A DNA stretch of 64,000 nt from Hippasteria phrygiana (taxonomy: Eukaryota; Echinodermata; Asteroidea; Valvatida; Goniasteridae): assembly GCA_037893225.1 (NCBI GenBank), contig JAZGUH010000025.1, positions 1 to 64,000 on the forward strand. The letters run 5' to 3'. The position numbers and the translations under genes are program-made. The first letter of the stretch is position 1, and every line of letters begins with the position of its first letter. The notes beneath the pieces were generated by a model, which saw only the letters and a list, made by a program, of their open reading frames with translations, searched no databases and was not told where the DNA came from. This document shows, one piece after another, positions 1 through 12,167 of the stretch.

Positions 1-1285
1 TACATGTCATGTGCACTGCAGTGTACATGTACATCAGCATTTGCATACAACATGTGTACCTTTTCCAGTTCCTTTGGGATGCGGATGAATGTGTAGACAC
101 GTTGTCTTTTCAATGCATAGCGTACTTCATCATGTTCAAGGAGATAACCTCTCGTTAGCTCAGCGCTGAAATATTTCCACAAAGAGAGATCTGTGGGATG
201 AAATTTGGGCGAGCCCAAGATTGTGATGTTTACACGTTTAAACATTTAAACAAACAAAAATTTTGATCAGTTTCGAAATTTTCCAATTTTTTTAAACGGA
301 ACTTAAATTTCAAAAATTGGACCTAATACACAATGTACATGTGCCTTTCAGTTTTATTCACAAAGAATCTATGGTGTTTGTAAATCCAGATAATTTACAA
401 AGAATCTATGGTGTTTGTAAATCCATATAATTTACAAAGAATCTATGGTGTTTGTAAATCCATATAATTTACAAAGCATTAGAAACACCTTCAGTACTTG
501 ATCACATTCCAAGAAGTTTAATTGATACATCTCTCAATGACCAGCAACTATCTATTGTGTCAATGATACACAGTGTACACAATTGTTTGTGTTTGATGTT
601 TTCAATAGGCCACTGGGCCAAGAACAATGCCTCTCCTGGTGCTATTCTGATTAAAATATTGAGTTTTCAAACAATTCCGAAATCTGATAACGTCATAGTG
701 ATGTCATAAAGATCACATCCCAGCATCAAGGTTTATGTTGGCACTAGGTTTCATGTTTATCCCATTAACCATGTTAACTGTTCTAACGAAAATGGGTTAG
801 TTTTGATTTGAACTTTATCTTCGCATTTGAAATGTACCTAAATTTGACCTTCCGGTAACACCGGATGTAAAGGTCAGACGACTTTGCCCTCGGAGATCAA
901 AAATGTTGCCCAACAATCAAATCTATCAGATCCCAAATCATGAATATCATAGCTGATGAGTTAGTTCATGAGATACTGTTAAAAGAATGTGGTCATTTTT
1001 TTACTAAAATTGCTTGTAATTTGATACATGATGACATCATGACGTCACACTTGTATGAACATCTTTAGATCAGGGTTGATGATCATGTGAAGTTTCAAGT
1101 TGATACATTGTACCATTTGGAAGAAACACTGTGGAGAATTATTGTCAGGAAAAAAAAAGGAAAACTTAGAACCTATACAATAACAATAGGTGATTGGGGA
1201 TCATCCCGATCACCTAATAAATTTCCCAATATTTGAGTTTGATAGCGACAAAAAAATAGTTCTGCTTCTGGTTACCCAACCTACC
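1..1285. other. host-like non-coding DNA
   Basis: I see no gene here. The stretch is AT-rich, with scattered TACATGTA-type palindromes, a 37-bp tandem repeat (annotated separately) and near 1188-1216 a short imperfect palindrome (AGGTGAT...ATCACCT) that may be the end of a small MITE. The run of A/T-rich sequence with paired TGACGTCA-like words around 1030-1050 is not diagnostic of anything. Confidence 0.5.
362..476. repeat. 37-bp tandem repeat, about 3 copies
   Basis: A 37-bp unit starting AAAGAATCTATGGTG begins at 362, 399 and 436, followed by a partial fourth copy at 473. The units are almost identical (one base differs in the first), so the array is young. No coding potential is seen. 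Confidence 0.9.
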
Positions 1286-1560
1286 CTATTTTAATGGCCC
1301 CGACCCTATTTGTTTTTTCGGGAAAACAAAAACATAAATGCTGTAAATGCCACATTGAATTAATCCTTGACTACACGTATGTATGTATGTACATGTACAT
1401 GTACCTACACAATGTACATGTACATATGTATGATCAGCACCAAAAAGTGCCAAAAAAGTGCCAAAAAAGTACCTACCATGTACATGTACCCACCCTATTT
1501 TCAAATGCCATGTAATCGGAAGCAGATCTACTTTTTTTGGCCTAGCAACTAAGATTTTAA
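1286..1560. repeat. TACATG-rich low-complexity stretch
   Basis: Alternating GTACATGTAC/TATGTATG words run from about 1376 to 1490. Open frames over it are short and made of the repeat itself. It is treated as simple sequence, not a gene. Confidence 0.6.
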
Positions 1561-2310
1561 TGAGCAAATTTTTGTTGGACCCCAATATCTTCCCAAAAAA
1601 TTTAACCAAAAGGTGCCACGAATCGTGATGTGCCTGCATACCAATGGCTACTTTTGTCACCACCATGAAATGTGTTTAAAACTTTATAGCGCGCGCCCCG
1701 GCGTGAAACTTCTTTTGCCATTTAGCGTCCCTTTCCAAGGTGTCAGACACTTATTTACTCTGGGTCTGGTGGAAGTCATGATGGAAACAGACAGAAATTA
1801 TGTCTTTTTGGCTGAGGTTTTGACAGACAGTGGCTCAGAATCGGACGACGTCGACGATGACGAAAAAGGCATTTCTTCAGACGACAGCCAAGAAGAAACA
1901 GCAGCGCCATTTCAAGAGGTAATACTATAGATACTGTGATAGAGTAATTCAAAGATATTTCCTATAGCATAAATATTGCATTCCTTTTTTGACAAGAGTA
2001 CATTGTACAACTGTTTGAGTTTCGGAATGTCAATTTAGAAAGTGGATCCCTTAGGAATCATCAAATCCCCACCCCCTGGGCTAAACAGTCGGGCACGAAA
2101 CGTGTGTACAAAGTCAAAGGAATAGGATTCAATTCTTTATAGTATTGGTTAAAGAAAGACGCATTGTAATGTGCGCTACAGGCGCTTGCCTTTCAATGCC
2201 ATCCCTTAGTAGGCCTATAAAAATGAATGAGTGTTTGAGCGAAAATGTTCAATTTGTAATTGTTTGTTAGGGTTATTTGTATCCATTCAAATTTTTAAAC
2301 CCACCCACCT

Positions 2311-2467
2311 ATAAGCCTTCTCGCAAATACTGCCAGGTTGAGATGTCACAATGGTAAAAAGGCATTGTGGGGAAAAAAATAAAGCAACGTTTGATCTTTT
2401 TTCCTTCCCACAATCCCTTTTGACCATTGGAACGTCTCAACCTGGCGGTATTTGTAATAAGGTCTAT
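2311..2467. mobile_element. hairpin MITE, about 157 bp
   Basis: Both ends carry the same inverted sequence (outer ATAGRCCTT, inner CAAATAC-GCCAGGTTGAGA), and the arms continue inward with CAATGGT and a CATTGTGGG-like word, so most of the element folds into one imperfect hairpin. It lies just upstream of the recognisable piggyBac coding block and probably interrupts it. No clear target duplication was found. Confidence 0.55.
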
Positions 2468-2472
2468 AGCCT

Positions 2473-4400
2473 GTGCATAAGCAGGACTTAGTGAGATTTT
2501 GCATACAAATGTACAGGACTGAGATTAAAGCCTTCTTTGCCTTGATTTTCTGTTGTAGCCTACCAACCAAGGTGACAGCCGGCCGAGATCAAGGAGTAGA
2601 CAGGAAAGTTGGATTTCCGATCCGGTTGGGAACAGCGAAACCATTACGTGTGTGGGACTGTGCAGTTCACTTGAAATCCTGGCCCCCACCGGTGACTTTG
2701 CCACACTGTCGGCAGTGGAGCTGTATTTGTGGGATATGCTCGTCGCAGCGCATGATAGACTCAAATCTTGATCAACAGTTCTCCTGGCACCCAACCAACA
2801 TTCCCGAAATGATGGCATTTGTGGCGCTTCTCATTGCTATGGGCATAAACAAATCCTCTTAATACAGGATGTACTGGTCGACATCTGAAATTCTTTAGAT
2901 GCCATTCTATCCATCCAACATGTCCCGTAATCGGTTCAGTTTAATTCTTCAGTTCCTCCATGTCTCCAATAACCAAATTCCTCGTAGAGCCTCGGCCAAA
3001 AAGGACAAACTTTCCAAAGTTCTATCTTTGCTGGAAGTCCTCGTCCCAAATTTTCTCAGCCTGTATAACCCTGCGCAGAATCTGTCTCCAGACGAGACCA
3101 TGTTGAAATTCAAGGGACGCTTAAAGGGTGGCTGCAATGAAATTGTACCAACAATTTAATTTTGTGATGTATAACTCTTTTGCAATATAAGAAATGTGAT
3201 TAAAATGTGTTTTCTGTGTTTCTGCCCATTTTTGGTGTTTAATTTTCCCGGAATAAAGTGCCCCCCTTTCTCTATTGTTTCCGCGCCCCTAAATGCGCGA
3301 CGTCATCTCGGGAACACAGAAACTCAGCAAGAGTAGTTTGATCAGTGTACGTTTGTGTACGTGTGGATGTATGCCGTTGTTGAGGGAACCAGCCACGCGC
3401 GATTAAATAGCTTTGGATGAAGGGACCAGGGAAACATTTCTCGTCGCGTTAAAATCTTCAAACAGAATCTTTTGGATCTGAATCTGACAACCAAGTGTCG
3501 ATTTTAGACTTGTTGATTCAGACACTTCTTCGGAACATTATTGGGGCGAGGAAGAGGAGGATCTTGGAGCTCTTCCGTACATGTATGAGCCAGAAGGTGA
3601 GAGTAACAGCGAACGATGCGGAACGCGTGAAAGACTTGAAAACAACGATTGCTAGGCTAAATAACACTCTCCGAGTCCAAATACGACGGTATTTCAGTTC
3701 TACTGGAAAGAGGTGAAGACTGACACCATCCTTAGTGGTGTTGCTGAATCCAGCAGCAACACAACGACACGGTATTATCGACGAAAAACATTCGCAAAAC
3801 ACTGAAAGCTTTCCGCGACACAGCGAAAACACACGTGCATGTCAATGCAACGCACGCTCGGTGTACTATGGCTGACCATACCACAGCCAGCCGGGTTCCC
3901 GGGATGACGTCACATCGGCGTTACCACTTGATGGGCGGGGCTGACCCCCTGCCGCATTAAAACAAATATTTTCAAATGCTTACGCGAAATAAAAAAATAC
4001 AAACAACACACAGTTGTGTTTCAAAAACGTTATTTCATCAATATACACAATAAAAATTGCATTGCAGCCACCCTTTAAGTTTTGTTCAGTACATGCCGAG
4101 AAAACCTATCAAACAGGGTATTAAAGCTTTCTCCCTAAACGAGTCCGAAACAGGATACACGTGCACCTGGAAACTGATGACAACACCAAAACTGTGTACG
4201 ATGCAGATGTACATGTATGTGTAGATTCGAAGTCATCAGACTTCCATCCACCAAGCCTGACAGTTGCAGGAAAAATCGTCCTTGATCTGGTGGATGGACT
4301 TGAGAATAAGGGACACGTAATATATTGTGATAATTACTATACTAGCCTAGCTCTTAGGCTAACAAAAAATCATTTGGTCAAGTTCTCGACCGCCTGCCCC
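2473..4400 (+). pseudogene. piggyBac-family (PGBD-like) transposase relic
   Basis: The reading frame from 2473 to about 3120 gives blocks typical of DDE_Tnp_1_7 (piggyBac) transposases: an EMMAFVALLIAMGI segment, then RMYWSTSEIL, then NMSRNRFSLILQFLHV, then LSPDETMLKFKGRL, which contains the first catalytic Asp. Two in-frame stops (near 2860 and 2896) break it. At 3121 the frame is cut by a TTAA-flanked insertion and resumes at 4079 (FVQYMPRKPIKQGIKAF). It then shifts frame near 4160 and continues to VIYCDNYYTS, which contains the second catalytic Asp. The third acidic residue and the C-terminal Cys-rich domain are not recognisable. An acidic stretch at about 1830-1910 may be the N-terminus. 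The gene is dead and old. The family call is from motifs and quite secure. Confidence 0.8.
3125..4074. mobile_element. TTAA-type non-autonomous DNA transposon (950 bp)
   Basis: The element begins AGGGTGGCTGCAATG and ends with the exact reverse complement. It is flanked on both sides by TTAA (3121-3124 and 4075-4078), and removing it rejoins the piggyBac reading frame at the KGRL block. TTAA targets are typical of piggyBac and Kolobok superfamilies. The AGGG terminus is unlike the usual CCC of piggyBac, so Kolobok or an unclassified group is possible. Inside, a segment near 3500-3620 reads as an acidic peptide with PYMYEPEG, perhaps a captured exon or transposase remnant. Confidence 0.85.
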
Positions 4401-6160
4401 TATTTTTCGCTGGTTGATTCGTTCCAATCTCGTTTCCATCTTTATTTTGTTATTTGTACATGTACTGCACAGACACGACCCTACATTTTAATCAAGAGTT
4501 TGAAAGTTCATATTCTGGTATTAGTGTGTGACTTCGCTCCATAAATATCTTGATGGAAATACACGCGGTACAGAAATACACACATGTATAACACACGGGG
4601 CTAAAATGTTATGAAAATCGCATTTTGAGAAATAAACTTATTATTTTTCTAAGTATGTTCTTGAATCACTATCTATTAATATTTAGTTTGGAATTTTGTT
4701 GGCTGTATATTTACACAAACGATTAAATAATAAATATTCAAACAAAAACATGCATCAACTGAACGTGTAAATATGCATACATGTAGCAACAGGGGAAGCC
4801 AAGATGGCGTCTGCACGCTCTGCATTCATTGCAAACTGGGTATAAAAGTATTGTTTGATTGTGTGTGCAGTGTGGCTACCACATCGTTAGTTTTTTTGGT
4901 CGAATGTTGAGCCAGCTCAAATAAAGCTGAAACACACAAAGGTCACGTCCACCAAAAAGTGGTCCATAGAGTGACATTGATTGACATTGAGCCCCAGGAG
5001 ACAGTGTCAGCACTGGCAGCCTTGGGGCTACGGTATGTGTTGTTTGGACAGAATGAAAAACACGGCGGCCATCGCTAAAAAGGCAGCCTTATTACGTATA
5101 TTAAACTGTTTATAGATCTAACAACATTTGTGTGTTTGTTTTACTTTGTGTATGGTTTGAAGTTGGACTTCCGGGGAATATAAAAAAATAAAAAAATAAA
5201 GAAAACAATGTTTTGTTTTGCCTGATATAGCTCAACTGTTTAAACTTGGATTCAGATGTTGTGGAACTGTTCGTTACACTACGCAGGGAATACCCCATCA
5301 TGCAAACCCAAAGCCACATAAAATAAAAAAGAAAATGACCCAATGTTTTTTGTGAAAGGTGGTAACAAAAAATTGGTAACACGTGTCCAACATGAACATT
5401 GTCCAAGAAGCAAATTGGGTGTAATAAGAGCACAAGTGGATTTTGTGATGTTAAGAAGCCAAATTGTGTTGAAGATTACAACCAAAACAGTTGAGATACC
5501 ATATTCCTATCGAGTAGACAGGGCGACAGCACCATCCTGGCAAAATCCCAAATGGAAAGAAACGCGACTGCATTGTCTGCAGTAATCGCAAATTAGGCAT
5601 GTGAAAGCAAATTAAAGATGATCTGTAAACAATGTACAAAACTAGATGTGCGTAGTTCCTTGTTTTGAGAAATACCACACCACTTGATTGAGAGGTCGGA
5701 CGTGCAGACTACAGTCCAAACCAACATTGATTGGGTGGGGGGGGGGGGGGGGGTTAGCATGATGCATGTACACTGAATACAAGTAAATGGATCATTTCCA
5801 AGAAAAAAACATCACACAAAAATCTCCATTCTAAAATGTTTACAGGTGACACTTAAATTTTTCTTATTTTCTAATATATCTGAGCCATTTACATACATTA
5901 GAACAAAGTGTCTATCACTGCAGAGAGAGAGGGCTCACTTTAATGAAATTGTGAGAAACCAAGTGGGGCTGAAGTGACATTTGGCTCCTAATTCCTGTGG
6001 ATCTCGGGATTGGAACGCTCTGTAAATACAATGTGTCTGCCACATGCGATCAGCTTTCCAGAAAAAAATTGCTATGGGTTCCAATAGCTGATTTCTTGTA
6101 CAGGCTCTGTAATCGTTATGTACGAGCTGATAAAAAAAATCATTGCTCGCTTTTGGCCAT
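4400..6160. other. no gene seen
   Basis: This is AT-rich sequence with short frames only. It holds a G-homopolymer near 5736-5753 and scattered TACATG words. The open frame at 5343-5585 has no motif I recognise. I see no RNA gene or further transposon ends. Confidence 0.45.
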
Positions 6161-6277
6161 TCTTTTTAAGACCTTGGAGAACTCAATTTAATACTTTTTA
6201 ATGCTTTTCAAGGCCTTAAATTGAAAAAACAAATCAATTTCAGACTTAAGACTTTTTAAAGACCTGCAGATACCCTG
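6161..6277. mobile_element. one-ended hAT fragment
   Basis: The segment ends with GACCTGCAGATACCCTG, whose reverse complement CAGGGTATCTGCAGGTC is a terminus I associate with hAT elements in animal genomes. It is preceded by AAGACTTTTTAA/AAGGCCTTAAATTG words typical of the same ends. The other end was not found, so this is a truncated relic. Confidence 0.45.
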
Positions 6278-7390
6278 TAGCAAGCCGGCTGTCGATCTGA
6301 CTCGATTCCACGTCAATTGACTCCGAGAAAATTGAAATTAAATGCATGTAGATGTTTTTAAAAAATAAATGAAACTTTACAACGATGTCGCAATCATTCC
6401 AGGCTTGTTATTAATCCGTGGAGGTATTATTCCTGCGATGTTTATACCACTAGGCCTACTTACGAGTTTCGATGTCGCAACAGCATTGTTATTTCAAAGG
6501 AGCCCAGAGCCGGCCGCACGTGCACTGTACACAGGGAGAAAGTGCCGTGTGCTAATTGGACGGCACGTGTGCGAGGTGGACTCACTGAACTGTGTGATTG
6601 GTCTACTACGGCTTAATTCTTGGCCCATCACGTGGAATTATTGGTTGTTCGAGGCGGACCAGATGTCGCAACGTTCGTAATAGCCTGTGATTGGGCAACT
6701 CCACGGAATGTGCCACTATCATCTTGGTATACCAGTATTAAAATGGAATTGTCCAAAGTGATTTACTGGGGTGGTTCTTCTATGAAGGAACGGCGCTGTC
6801 AAAAATATCGAGCTCCTAGGGCTTGAGAATTTTTTTTAATGTAGTTGCCCTTCGATATTTGGTGCTGTAGTATAGTCACGCTAGATTCATGGTGCATTCA
6901 CTCGTTGCACCAAAATTCACGCTAGCAGCAGTTTACTCTCAATCGGTCGAATGACCGAAGTCGCATTGCTGACGTCTAATGACTTATGTTCGATGCTTAT
7001 AAAATGGCAAACGCAGGCCCATGGGTTTTATGAAATATCTGTGGCTGCAAATTTCAGACTCTGGGCAATTAATGTTTCATTCTGCCAACGAAAGGCAGCG
7101 TTTTCATTGTTTATGGCAATGATTCGACTGGAATTACCACCGTGCACGTATGTGCCACACAGTCGAGTCGTGCAACATCAAGGTTTGAATGTCGATCTTT
7201 TTTCGCCACTGTGCACAGTACTGAAATTTCTAAAATGCCGTGGAATAAAATATTAGTGTAAAAAATGTGCATATTGCCGATTTCGCGAGCCCTGGACTCC
7301 GTACAAGAAAAAAAAGTGGGGTAGTACAATCGCTTTAAACAAGGTTACAATCAGTCATTACCAGTCGTCGAGTCTTGAGAAAAAATATTC
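6278..7390. other. no gene seen
   Basis: Several short frames (for example 6369-6680 and 6951-7256) lack motifs and look like chance openings. Composition is more GC-balanced than the surroundings. A repeated GATGTCGCAA word occurs three times between 6384 and 6672, without clear tandem structure. Confidence 0.4.
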
Positions 7391-7572
7391 CACACTCCTT
7401 TGTCCCTTGCTGTCCCCTCCCCTTATGTACTCCCTTTTGATGTTCACCCTCTGCCACTCTCCTTTGGTCCTTACTCCCTAATCTCTCTTTTGTGTTTCTC
7501 CACCCTTGTTTGGGTTTCCCATACAGGTTTGTTTTTTGTACATTATCAGTTGCCTTCGAGAAAGAACTTGCC
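7391..7572 (+). mobile_element. Penelope-like element 3'-end relic
   Basis: This segment aligns by eye with 41460-41640, the 3' untranslated end of a Penelope-like element. Shared are the pyrimidine-rich stretch, TTTTGATGTTCACCC-like and CTCTTTTGTGTTTCTCCACCC words, a GTTTGTTTTTTGTAC word, and the closing GCCTTCGAGAAAGAACTTGCC. It stops just after the point where the better copy continues AAGTTCGAAACGTC. No coding part is present. Confidence 0.65.
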
Positions 7573-7740
7573 AATTTTGTTAATTTAAAAAATATATATC
7601 ATTTAGAAGAGTTGGAAATGGATCAATTTGTCTTTATTTATTTACTTATTTTTGGTCTGAAATCTTACTTTGAATTGTTCACCTTAAGTTTCAGGTAGTC
7701 GAACCGGTAAATTGGATCCGGGTATTGATGCCAGCATTTA

Positions 7741-7793
7741 GGTACCCGGATACCCGGATACCCGGATACCCGGATACCCGGATACCCGGATCC
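7741..7793. repeat. 8-bp minisatellite (ACCCGGAT)n
   Basis: About six and a half near-perfect copies of ACCCGGAT, ending with a CCCCGG variant. The array is very short. It sits just outside the left end of a hAT element. Confidence 0.9.
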
Positions 7794-7812
7794 CCGGCAT
7801 AGGCCTAAGCAC

Positions 7813-8917
7813 CAGGGTTGTTTGATCTACTAAATCACTCGATTTAAATCATTGATTTAAATCACTGGATCACGTTTTGATTTTGTTTAAATTTCTTGGT
7901 TTTTTTTAATGTAAAAACAATTTCTGTTATTCAGACCTGACTGTCATTAACTTTAAATCGCTTATACTCACTCTAAAGGGATGTATAAGGCCAGTTTCCT
8001 GAAACAGTGTACATTTATCTTGTGTACAATGCATATGATTCTGAAGTACATTGTACATTGTGTGTGTAATGTACTACCTGCATGTATGATACATGTATGA
8101 TACATGTATATAGGTTTAAATAACTCAATGCATGTAATGCGCCTATCAATTGATACCCCCGACCCGACACCCCCCCCCCGAACCCCCACTCCGACCCGAC
8201 CCCCCCACCCCGACCCGACCCTGCACCCACCCACCCCCCCCCCCCCCGCCCCGCCCTGACCCCGCACCCTCCCCCCCCCTCCCCCCACCCCCCCCAGGTG
8301 AAATTCTTTATCCAGTTCATCAGACATTAAGGACTTTCTGCCGAGTTATATAAAAATGACAATTAAAAAATGTTGCCTCATCGTCTCTGCTAAACCGTCT
8401 ATATTTTAACATAGGCCTAAATCTTCATTGGTGCTCTGTCCATTGAAAGTTCCATTGTCTGGTTCCCATTCTACAGCTGCAAATGCAAAATGACGCCGAA
8501 GAACAATATTTCCACCGCAAAAATCGTAAAAACTTTTACAGGATCAAAATAAGGACAGTGCTTTAAAAAAAAAAAAATATGGTGACCGCATTAAATAGTT
8601 TTATTCCACCATGGTTGTGTGTAGAGAGGAGGGGGGTTCCTGTTATTACCTTGGATGAGAAATGTGCAGTATGATTGTGATGCTGTAACAGAGATTTTAA
8701 GACAAATTTTGTATTCTAGAAAAGAATATGATCAATGAAGGGGATTTCAGTACTGATTTCATGAACAATTGTGTGTGGTTATACTTGACTTTTAATGATG
8801 GTCATTTAAATTGACTTATTTAAAACAAATGTTTTATGCCAATGGTACGATGGTAAAACAAATTTAAAAATTTTTTTTTTTTTTTTTTTTTTTTAATCAT
8901 GATTTTTATTAACCCTG
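7813..8917. mobile_element. hAT-type non-autonomous element, copy A (1105 bp)
   Basis: It starts CAGGGTTGTTTGATC and ends GATTTTTATTAACCCTG, and is flanked by a perfect 8-bp duplication CTAAGCAC (7805-7812, 8918-8925), the hallmark of hAT insertions. The interior has repeated TTTAAATCA palindromes at the left, a C-rich low-complexity block (8155-8297) and a long T run (8873-8894). No transposase is present. It is related to copy B at 9591-10524 over both ends, including an internal stretch around TTTAAATCGCTTATACT. Confidence 0.9.
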
Positions 8918-8925
8918 CTAAGCAC

Positions 8926-9582
8926 AAAACCAGCAGTCTTAATCAAAGTCTTAAGCTATTTAAATGAACTGTAGCAAAAGCATTCCTTTGTCATGCTTTA
9001 TGCCAGTTACTTGTGCCTGTTACAAGCTGGTCTTGTGAATAGTCTTGTGCATAGTCATGTGAATGGTCTTGAAATGGTCTCGACTACAACACTGGCTTAA
9101 AGTAACACACTTACATGTGTACGTGTATACCGTAAATGGGGGGCCAACTTGCGACATGCACATTTTAGGCCCTAAATTCATAAATCACCTTGTAAGTTTA
9201 AAAGTTATTTTTGTATTTGTTATATTTAACAATTTCCTTGATAACAATGGATAATGGTGGTATGTAAGTTCTTTTTAGTAGGGTAGAAATCATGTACACT
9301 ATCAAAATATCTTCATTCATGGAAAATTAAGGGTTTCACATGTAAAAGGGGACACCAAAATGCTTTAAATCACATTAGAACACCTTAGAATATGTTTTGT
9401 GCCATTTTTGTGTTTACTTTTAAGATAAAAACTCTATTGATTAGTCAATCGGTGGCTCTGTCTTATTTGTTTGGGACACAAACAAAGTTTCGCGTGTAAA
9501 GAAGTATTGACTGATATTTCAAATTTTTGCCAAACCTCTCATGTTAAGAAAATATAAAATTATTTATGAAATGTGAGTTTTA
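8926..9582. other. no gene seen between two hAT copies
   Basis: AT-rich spacer with only short, motif-free frames. No repeats or RNA genes were recognised. Confidence 0.45.
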
Positions 9583-9590
9583 CTTTCAAC

Positions 9591-10524
9591 CAGGGTGGTT
9601 TGATTTAAATCACTCGATTTAAATCATTGATTTAAATCAATGAAAAAAAAGAAAAAAAACACTAATAAAAATCACGTTCGATTTTTTTTTTTTATTTCCG
9701 TTATTTTTCAATGTAAAACAATGTCTGTTAATCAAACCTGACTTTCAATAACTTTAAATCGCTTATACTGACTGTAAAGGGATGTAAAAGGCCAGTTTCC
9801 TGAAACATTGTACTACATTTATCTTGTGTACAATGATTCTGAATTAACCCGAACCCCCTAGACCCTTTTTGCTAGGAACCATCCTCAATCCTCCAAAATC
9901 CTCTAATTATCCTGCCCCAAAAAATGCATTCATCCTCAATCCTCCAAAATCCTCATGTGCTTTAAACACCGTTCATCCTCAATCCTCCAAAATCCTCTGC
10001 TTGAAACACCGTTCATCCTCAATCCTCCAAAATCCTCTTTTTTAAAAATACCTTTCATCCTCAATCCTCCAAAATCCCCCTTGCTTGAAACACCATTCAT
10101 CCTCAATCCTCCAAAATCCTCTTTTTTTTTAAATACCATTCATCCTCAATCCTCCAAAATCCTCCAAAACTGCAAGGAGGATTTTGGAGGATTGAGGTGG
10201 GTTAGGGGTTGTACTACTTACATGATGTATTATATAGTATTCATCTCTTACATACATGTACATTCATTTGTAGGTTTAACTCAATGCACGTAATGCGCCT
10301 ATCAATTGATTCCCCCTGACCCAACCTCCCACCCCACCCGACCCAACCACCCACCCTATCCCACCCCACTCCGATCCTTTTGCAAGGCTTTTTTTAATCA
10401 AAACCTAAACCATACACAAGAGCATCAAAATTCTAATTCCTATGCAAATGGTACAATGGTAAAAAAAAATCAAAAAATTAATTTAAATTGATTTTTTTTT
10501 TTATTATGATTTTTATCAACCCTG
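9591..10524. mobile_element. hAT-type non-autonomous element, copy B (934 bp)
   Basis: It begins CAGGGTGGTTTGATTTAAATC and ends GATTTTTATCAACCCTG, with a perfect 8-bp duplication CTTTCAAC at 9583-9590 and 10525-10532. In place of the C-rich block of copy A it carries a minisatellite made of CATCCTCAATCCTCCAAAATCC units (about 9890-10160), closed by one inverted unit (GGAGGATTTTGGAGGATTG). It has no transposase, so it would depend on an unseen hAT. Confidence 0.9.
9890..10195. repeat. minisatellite inside hAT copy B
   Basis: Units built on ATCCTCAATCCTCCAAAATCCTC alternate with spacers such as TTTAAAAATACC or TGCTTGAAACACC. About seven units are in one orientation and a final one is inverted, so transcripts could form a hairpin. 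Frames across it are repeat-encoded and not taken as genes. Confidence 0.8.
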
Positions 10525-10532
10525 CTTTCAAC

Positions 10533-12160
10533 ATTCATGACATTGAAGCGTTATAAATAACCAAGTTAACCCTTTAAAAAGAAGGGAAAGTCACACTTTT
10601 AAATGCTTTGTGTTGACTAAAAAGTGATAATTTTAGGTTATTTTGAACCAAAATTAGGCAGGACAATGCATTGTCATGATACAAATTTCGTTGGTTTTAT
10701 TTAGTGCACACTGATGTTAGTTACACAAGAAACACACAGTATGTGAACTACATGTACCATGCATGACAAATCTGCCAAGAAAGTATAGGAATGTACATCA
10801 CGTATGTTGACGTATTATTGCGGGTGTATCAGTTTGGTTTATTCACAGTCTGGTTATGCTGCACTCGCATAGTTTAACCCGTTGCCCAGATCGGGTCTTT
10901 TGTGGCTACGGCTTCGAATTTGAACATTGACAGGCTACAGCGTACAGTAAAGAGCCGTAGCCATTGATAATAATGTCTGTGAGATAGTCTTACATCGGGA
11001 TGCTACTAGGCGTGTTGCCAAAATACTGCACAAACGCTATGACAACACGAACCATTCAAATGGTCTCTTATCGGGGTTTTCTGTCAGATGTACCCCAGAA
11101 ATGTGCACAAGAAGTATCCCAAGACACACATTATAAAATCGGGCGTGCAAAGGTTTTTTAAAGTAATATTTATTGATTTCTTTGTAACATTGTCAGGTAA
11201 AGTCGGAAGAAGATAGTATCGATTCTTGGCATATTTATATAGTGATTGGTATCAATATGATTAAAAGCTATTGAATTATATGCACTATTCGAAAATCACC
11301 GGGATCGCTGGTTCAGTTAATCAATTGCTGCAACAGAATCGAAGCACAGCCTACACCGGGTTTGAACTCGTGAATCTGACCAAAAAAAACCTTTGCACAC
11401 TAGTAATCACCAGAAAGGTTTTAAGTTGGTCATTAGCTTCACTTCCATGGGATTCGCATTCTTGTAAAAACCCCTCCTTCCAAAGAATCTCCTGAAAACT
11501 ATGACAGCAATAGAGGAAATCAACGAATAACACTGCTTGTAAAAGGCTACTATGCAAATCAATTACGCAACACCATTATGCCTATTTAAACACAAATAAG
11601 CCTTGTCAACTTGTCAACCCGTCAACCCGTTTTGTTATCTAAATGAATGGATTTGAACAGCCTTTTATGTTCACAACTCGTTGAAAACATTGTAGCGTTA
11701 CTGATCTATGGGATTTTGACCCCTTTCTGTATTGCTATGTTATGATTATTTTTTAGAATCAGTTTAACTCTGATTTCACCAGTTTGCATAATTCTTTATG
11801 AATTATGAGTAGAACAGAAATTAGAACATTTAGTGAGTTTCAAACATTGCGAAAGAACACGCAAACTAGGGCCTAACGCAAATATGCATTCAGAACTGAA
11901 ATGAAAAAAAAAGGACAAACTACATGTAACATTATTTCCCTACCTACCTAGGCCTACCTGGATTTTTTTTCAGACCGTTACGGTTAGGCCTACCGGAAAC
12001 ACAATTTGTTTTTGTTTGGCATACCATGGAACTCCCACTGCCCCAGTACAGTCATAGGTGGCGGATTTAGTAATTTTGGTGGCCGTTGTAAGGGTGAAAT
12101 TTGATGCTTTTGTAATTGTTGGGACTGCAAACATATTTTTAGAAAAACCATTTTGTTTTT
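10533..12160. other. no gene seen
   Basis: Host-like sequence without convincing coding frames. The frame at 11271-11495 has no recognisable domain. Scattered TAGGCCTA words occur around 11880-11990. Confidence 0.45.
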
Positions 12161-12167
12161 TGCATGT

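Noticed and set aside
3495..3716. 73-codon plus-strand frame inside the TTAA element as a gene
   Set aside because: A more protein-like reading (acidic, PYMYEPEG) lies in a different frame and is too short and broken. Neither is supported as a gene.
7968..8353. Gly-rich and Pro-rich frames over the C-rich block
   Set aside because: They arise from a C/A low-complexity stretch inside a non-autonomous hAT element and have no conserved motif.
9936..10293. Frames of repeated HPQSSKIL / GGLRMN residues
   Set aside because: They are the minisatellite of hAT copy B read on either strand, not a leucine-rich or similar repeat protein.
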